A stretch of DNA of 64,000 bases, from assembly GCA_032717465.1 (NCBI GenBank), contig JAVRFU010000119.1, positions 147,164 to 211,163 on the forward strand, written 5' to 3'. Source of the stretch: Coenobita brevimanus. Its lineage: Eukaryota; Arthropoda; Malacostraca; Decapoda; Coenobitidae. This document shows, piece after piece, positions 60,870 to 64,000 of the stretch (its first letter is position 1; each line of letters starts with the position of its first letter). Below the pieces are notes generated by a model. That model saw only the letters and a list, made by a program, of their open reading frames with translations, was not told where the DNA came from and ran no database searches. Made by a program: the position numbers and the translations under genes.

Positions 60870-61165
60870 TTAATGTATTATTATCCGACGTCCCTCTACC
60901 ATTTTAAAAACTGCCTAAACTATTTATTACTTATTTTTAAAAATCTGGTTCTGGTCGTTTTCTCAATTTGACAAGAAGTACTGATACTTTCGCATGAGAA
61001 AGACAACGACAAAAGTAAGTAAGAAAAGTTCTAATAAATAATCATTGTCAATTTAAAAAGTTACTTTATTAATCTTAGTTTAGTAATTTTGTAAAACTTT
61101 ATATATTACATCAACACTTATCCACATGCTTCCACTCACTCATAACCATAATGCCTGTGCTAAAC

Positions 61166-61180
61166 ACACACACACACACA

Positions 61181-61234
<54 letters not shown>
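61166..61234. repeat. (CA)n microsatellite
   Basis: Perfect apart from a CGCG interruption near 61182. Confidence 0.97.
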
Positions 61235-61235
<1 letters not shown>

Positions 61236-61239
61236 CACC

Positions 61240-62125
61240 ATCAACAACGAAAACAACAGCAACAGAAAGGTGTACCCCGTGCCAATTAAAGATCTTTTGG
61301 ATATACCAAGAGTTAAACAAAGTAATCTAGATCAAAATGTTAAAGCTTTTAAAGTCATGTTGATATTAGTTATACATAGCTACAGTCATTAAACTACAAA
61401 CAAATCCCTTCAGCTCTTTAGTTTTCTTATGCAAGGAAGAAGAAACCAAGGACTAAATGGGAACAAGAATGTTTCCTGAAAATAAAATAGCCAAATTCAA
61501 GATCTTTTCATTTCGAGAAGCCTGAATATATGAAGTTTGGAAAACTGGAGGTCACAGGCAGAGAGAAATACAGACAAAGGAAGAGTTTCAAAGCTGACCT
61601 GTTGCATATATGATAAAGGACTGGGAGTATCGGTTAACTCTTGCATTAGAGACTTGGACAGAAAACCTACACTGGGTCCTTATTTTACCTCCTTTAACCC
61701 TTCAGTTCATTGATGTTCTATATACAGTTGTTATCTGCAGACGACTTCATCAGACTTACACGTAGATGGATTAGATAAAGCTTTTGTTAACCCGTTCAGC
61801 AAAAGTGAGCTTTCCCGAGGTCAATATAACACTAGTGGTAGTGAAAGTAACTAAAAACACAACGCTGGACGGAAAAGGTTAAAGTTTGTTCAATAGGGAA
61901 CTTAAATTTGACTGATACTGATCGTGTGGACATAGAGGAAAATATTCTGGGCAGGATATATTTACAGATCGGTTATAATGGAGTAAAATCGTACCGTGGT
62001 GCAGAGAGAGAGAGAGAGAGAGAGTGTAGGGTGGAGAAGGAAATAAGAATTAACTCATGAGAAGTGGGAGCTGCAAAGAATTTTGTAAAAATGATGGAGG
62101 GAAGTACAAGGAAAGTAAAGACGAA
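61240..62125. other. No gene recognised
   Basis: Mixed sequence. A short (GA)n lies at 62004-62024. Confidence 0.5.
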
Positions 62126-62129
62126 ATAT

Positions 62130-62224
62130 CTGTATATCTATCAATCTATCAATTTATCTAGCTATTTATCTATCTATATCTATTTACCTATCTCCATATC
62201 TAACTATCTATCTATCTATATAGG

Positions 62225-62276
<52 letters not shown>
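62130..62276. repeat. (ATCT)n and (GT)n microsatellites
   Basis: Imperfect CTAT/ATCT tetranucleotide zone to about 62221, then (GT)n to 62276. Confidence 0.93.
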
Positions 62277-62280
<4 letters not shown>

Positions 62281-62504
62281 GGGGAATGGAAAACAATAAA
62301 GGAAGCGGTTAGGACACAAGGAATGTCACACTATCACACTCCTCCCACTCCACAACAGCACTGAACTAATAATCAGAGAATCCCGATCAGAGATGGTGGA
62401 TGTAAACATGAAGGATGGAATCATCAGCATGAGTGGATGGGCTACATGTACAGCACAGCTCGGAACATTAGTCAGGAATATAACATGAAAAACTAGAATG
62501 GCAC

Positions 62505-62930
62505 TCAGTCGAGCGCATAGCTCCGCCAAGGCCCAACAACCCCCCTATAAAACTATATTTAAATCCGCAAGATCCGGAATTTTATATGGATCCGCTCCAA
62601 ACTGTACAAATTCGTAGATACCAACATCCTACATATGCCTGATTTTTTTTCATCAAGATCCATGCAACATTCACTGAAAAAATTACGAAAATGTCGAAAA
62701 ACGCCCTATTTCGCAATGTTAAAGAAAGTGAAAAACAAATTCCTGGATCCGCACCTTTATACGGAGCCGCACCAAAATTTAATGGAGTCTATTCTGGGCC
62801 AAGGCCCATTCTTCTACCAAGCTTCGACAGGAAATCTGTCCAGTAGTTTTTGTGTAATCTTTGGTCACAAACCAACAAACAAACGAGACAGGGGTGAAAA
62901 CATAACCTCCTTGGGCGGAAGCTAATAAAA
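62505..62930. mobile_element. Non-autonomous dispersed element with CCTTGGCGGAG-like ends
   Basis: The left end has CATAGCTCCGCCAAGGCCC and the right end CATAACCTCCTTGGGCGGAA. Complementing the left gives CCTTGGCGGAG, so the ends form an imperfect inverted pair. Interior blocks (CATCAAGATCCATGCAACAT, CAATGTTAAAGAAAGTGAAA, CAGTAGTTTTTGTGTAATC, CACAAACCAACAAACAAACG) match a repeat family that I know as common in marine animals. No protein is encoded. Confidence 0.65.
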
Positions 62931-63013
62931 GAAAAAACTGAATCCTGAGGATACCCAATCGCTTGAATAATTATGTTTGATAACAGTGGTGAGTCTACTG
63001 TTACAGCATTTAG

Positions 63014-63014
<1 letters not shown>

Positions 63015-63053
<39 letters not shown>

Positions 63054-63110
63054 TTGATGAAGACATACATGAAACGTTCGGTACCGGTAACGCATACTTA
63101 AACTTGGAAA
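63015..63110 (+). repeat. Poly(A) followed by GATGA...GAAACGTT motif
   Basis: A run of about 36 A (63016-63051), then CTTTGATGAAGACATACATG and AAACGTTCGGTACCGGTA. The GATGA...GAAAC arrangement recalls the hammerhead-like core at 23505, but the leading CU is replaced by UU and stem II is not evident. Confidence 0.3.
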
Positions 63111-63239
63111 GCTGCAGTGGAAATTAGGAGAGTATGTGCTTGACTATACCGTGGCCCACTTCTCACACTCAAAACTAGAGTTCCATCATTCTCTGTCCTG
63201 GTGCACTTTCCCAGTCGCTCAGAATCTTTACGTCGTTCA

Positions 63240-64000
63240 TTAATATTCCCGATTCAGTTATTTCCTCATCTATGACCGCCCCTCTCCTCTGCACTTTTTT
63301 TAGGGGGTCATGGGTCTGGATAAACATCTCAACAGGGCACTATAAACTCTGCTGTCACTAGATGCCTGCCTCCACTCTTACTACCATCCCCCTATTCCTC
63401 TTCCTCCTTACCTCTACTCGTTTCCACACATCTCTCTCCGCTTTACGTCTATCCTCCCCCTTCTCTTCCTCCTCTCTCCCCTTACACCTCTCGCTCGTTT
63501 CACACATCTCCTCTCTCCATACGTCCTATCCTCCCCCTTCTCTTCTTCTCCCTCTCCCCTTACCTCTCCCTCCCTAGTTCCCCCACACCACCTGTATTTA
63601 CCCTTACTCTGTCAATATATCTCTCCTCTTTCCCTCCTGCTTCATCCTCCTTTTTGCCTATCCTTCCTGTTCCCCTTTTCTCGTTTACCTCACCCTCACA
63701 TTTTCCTTTCTCCCTTACTTCTCCCCCACCTCTCCTCCCCCTCTTTCCTCTCCCTCCTTAGTTCTTCACTCCTCTCTCTCTTTACCTCTTCCCCACTGCT
63801 TCCTTTCTTTCCTACTCTCTCTACTCCTGCCTCCCTTCTCCTCCTCACACCTGTTCCTTACTCTGCCAGATGTAACCCTGTCCCTTCCCCTATCTGGATA
63901 TTCGTGTCTTCAATCTGTACCCCTGTCCACTCTTTTATCTCACTTATCAGTACCAAGGAAGTTTATCTTGTCCTGTCCCATTTTGTCTATCTGTCCTCTG
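63240..64000. repeat. Polypyrimidine tract at window end
   Basis: The + strand is strongly C/T-biased, with recurring CTCCCCCTTCTCTTCNTCTC and CCTTACCTCT words about 50-80 bp apart. It continues past the window. Confidence 0.8.

Overview
This is an animal nuclear genome window, very probably from a decapod crustacean or a similar marine arthropod. That placement is inference. It rests on extreme microsatellite density ((CA)n, (GA)n, (TA)n), many minisatellites, tRNA-derived SINE heads, GGTCAAGGTCA-type dispersed repeats, a PIF/Harbinger relic and a BED-finger hAT transposon. No prokaryotic operon, rRNA gene, CRISPR array or convincing multi-exon host gene is visible. Most long open frames are translations of simple or tandem repeats.

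Layout. 1-6 kb: three ~380-bp tandem units, then polypurine and polypyrimidine tracts and a 23-bp minisatellite. 6-13 kb: a GC-rich island, a composite (GT)n minisatellite, two tandem GGTCAAGGTCA-type units and several degenerate tandem arrays. 13-17.5 kb: SINE heads, including a snapback tRNA-like element. 17.58-24.47 kb: an old, diverged inverted duplication (arms ~1.6 kb, spacer ~3.6 kb) whose spacer holds a striking (TA)n/18-bp compound array. 25-35 kb: mostly non-coding, with a 31-bp minisatellite and an internally deleted PIF/Harbinger element (32.08-32.96 kb) that keeps a MADF-domain exon and the N-terminal part of a HARBI1-like transposase.

The main structure is 35.97-53.80 kb, a giant imperfect palindrome. 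Left arm ~35968-41908 and right arm ~42635-53800 are inverted copies around a ~726-bp spacer. Both arms carry the same layers from outside in: a degenerate GAGTCGGTTATGTC zone, a 57-bp satellite, a ~125-bp tandem zone, a CA-rich zone, ~3 kb of unique-looking sequence, an internal ~800-bp tandem duplication with short paralogous exon-like segments, and a trinucleotide/RTE-like zone. The right arm alone carries a complete 4272-bp hAT transposon (48010-52281), inserted in the satellite with an exact 8-bp target-site duplication. Its transposase gene has two exons and is recently broken by one frameshift and one in-frame TGA. The spacer holds a TATA box and a candidate first exon with a consensus splice donor.

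53.8-64 kb: two copies of one tRNA-derived SINE, a 43-bp minisatellite, long strand-asymmetric purine/pyrimidine tracts interrupted by a 541-bp MITE-like insertion, and a dispersed element with CCTTGGCGGAG-like ends. The genes here do not form a pathway. The window records layered duplication, satellite growth and transposition.
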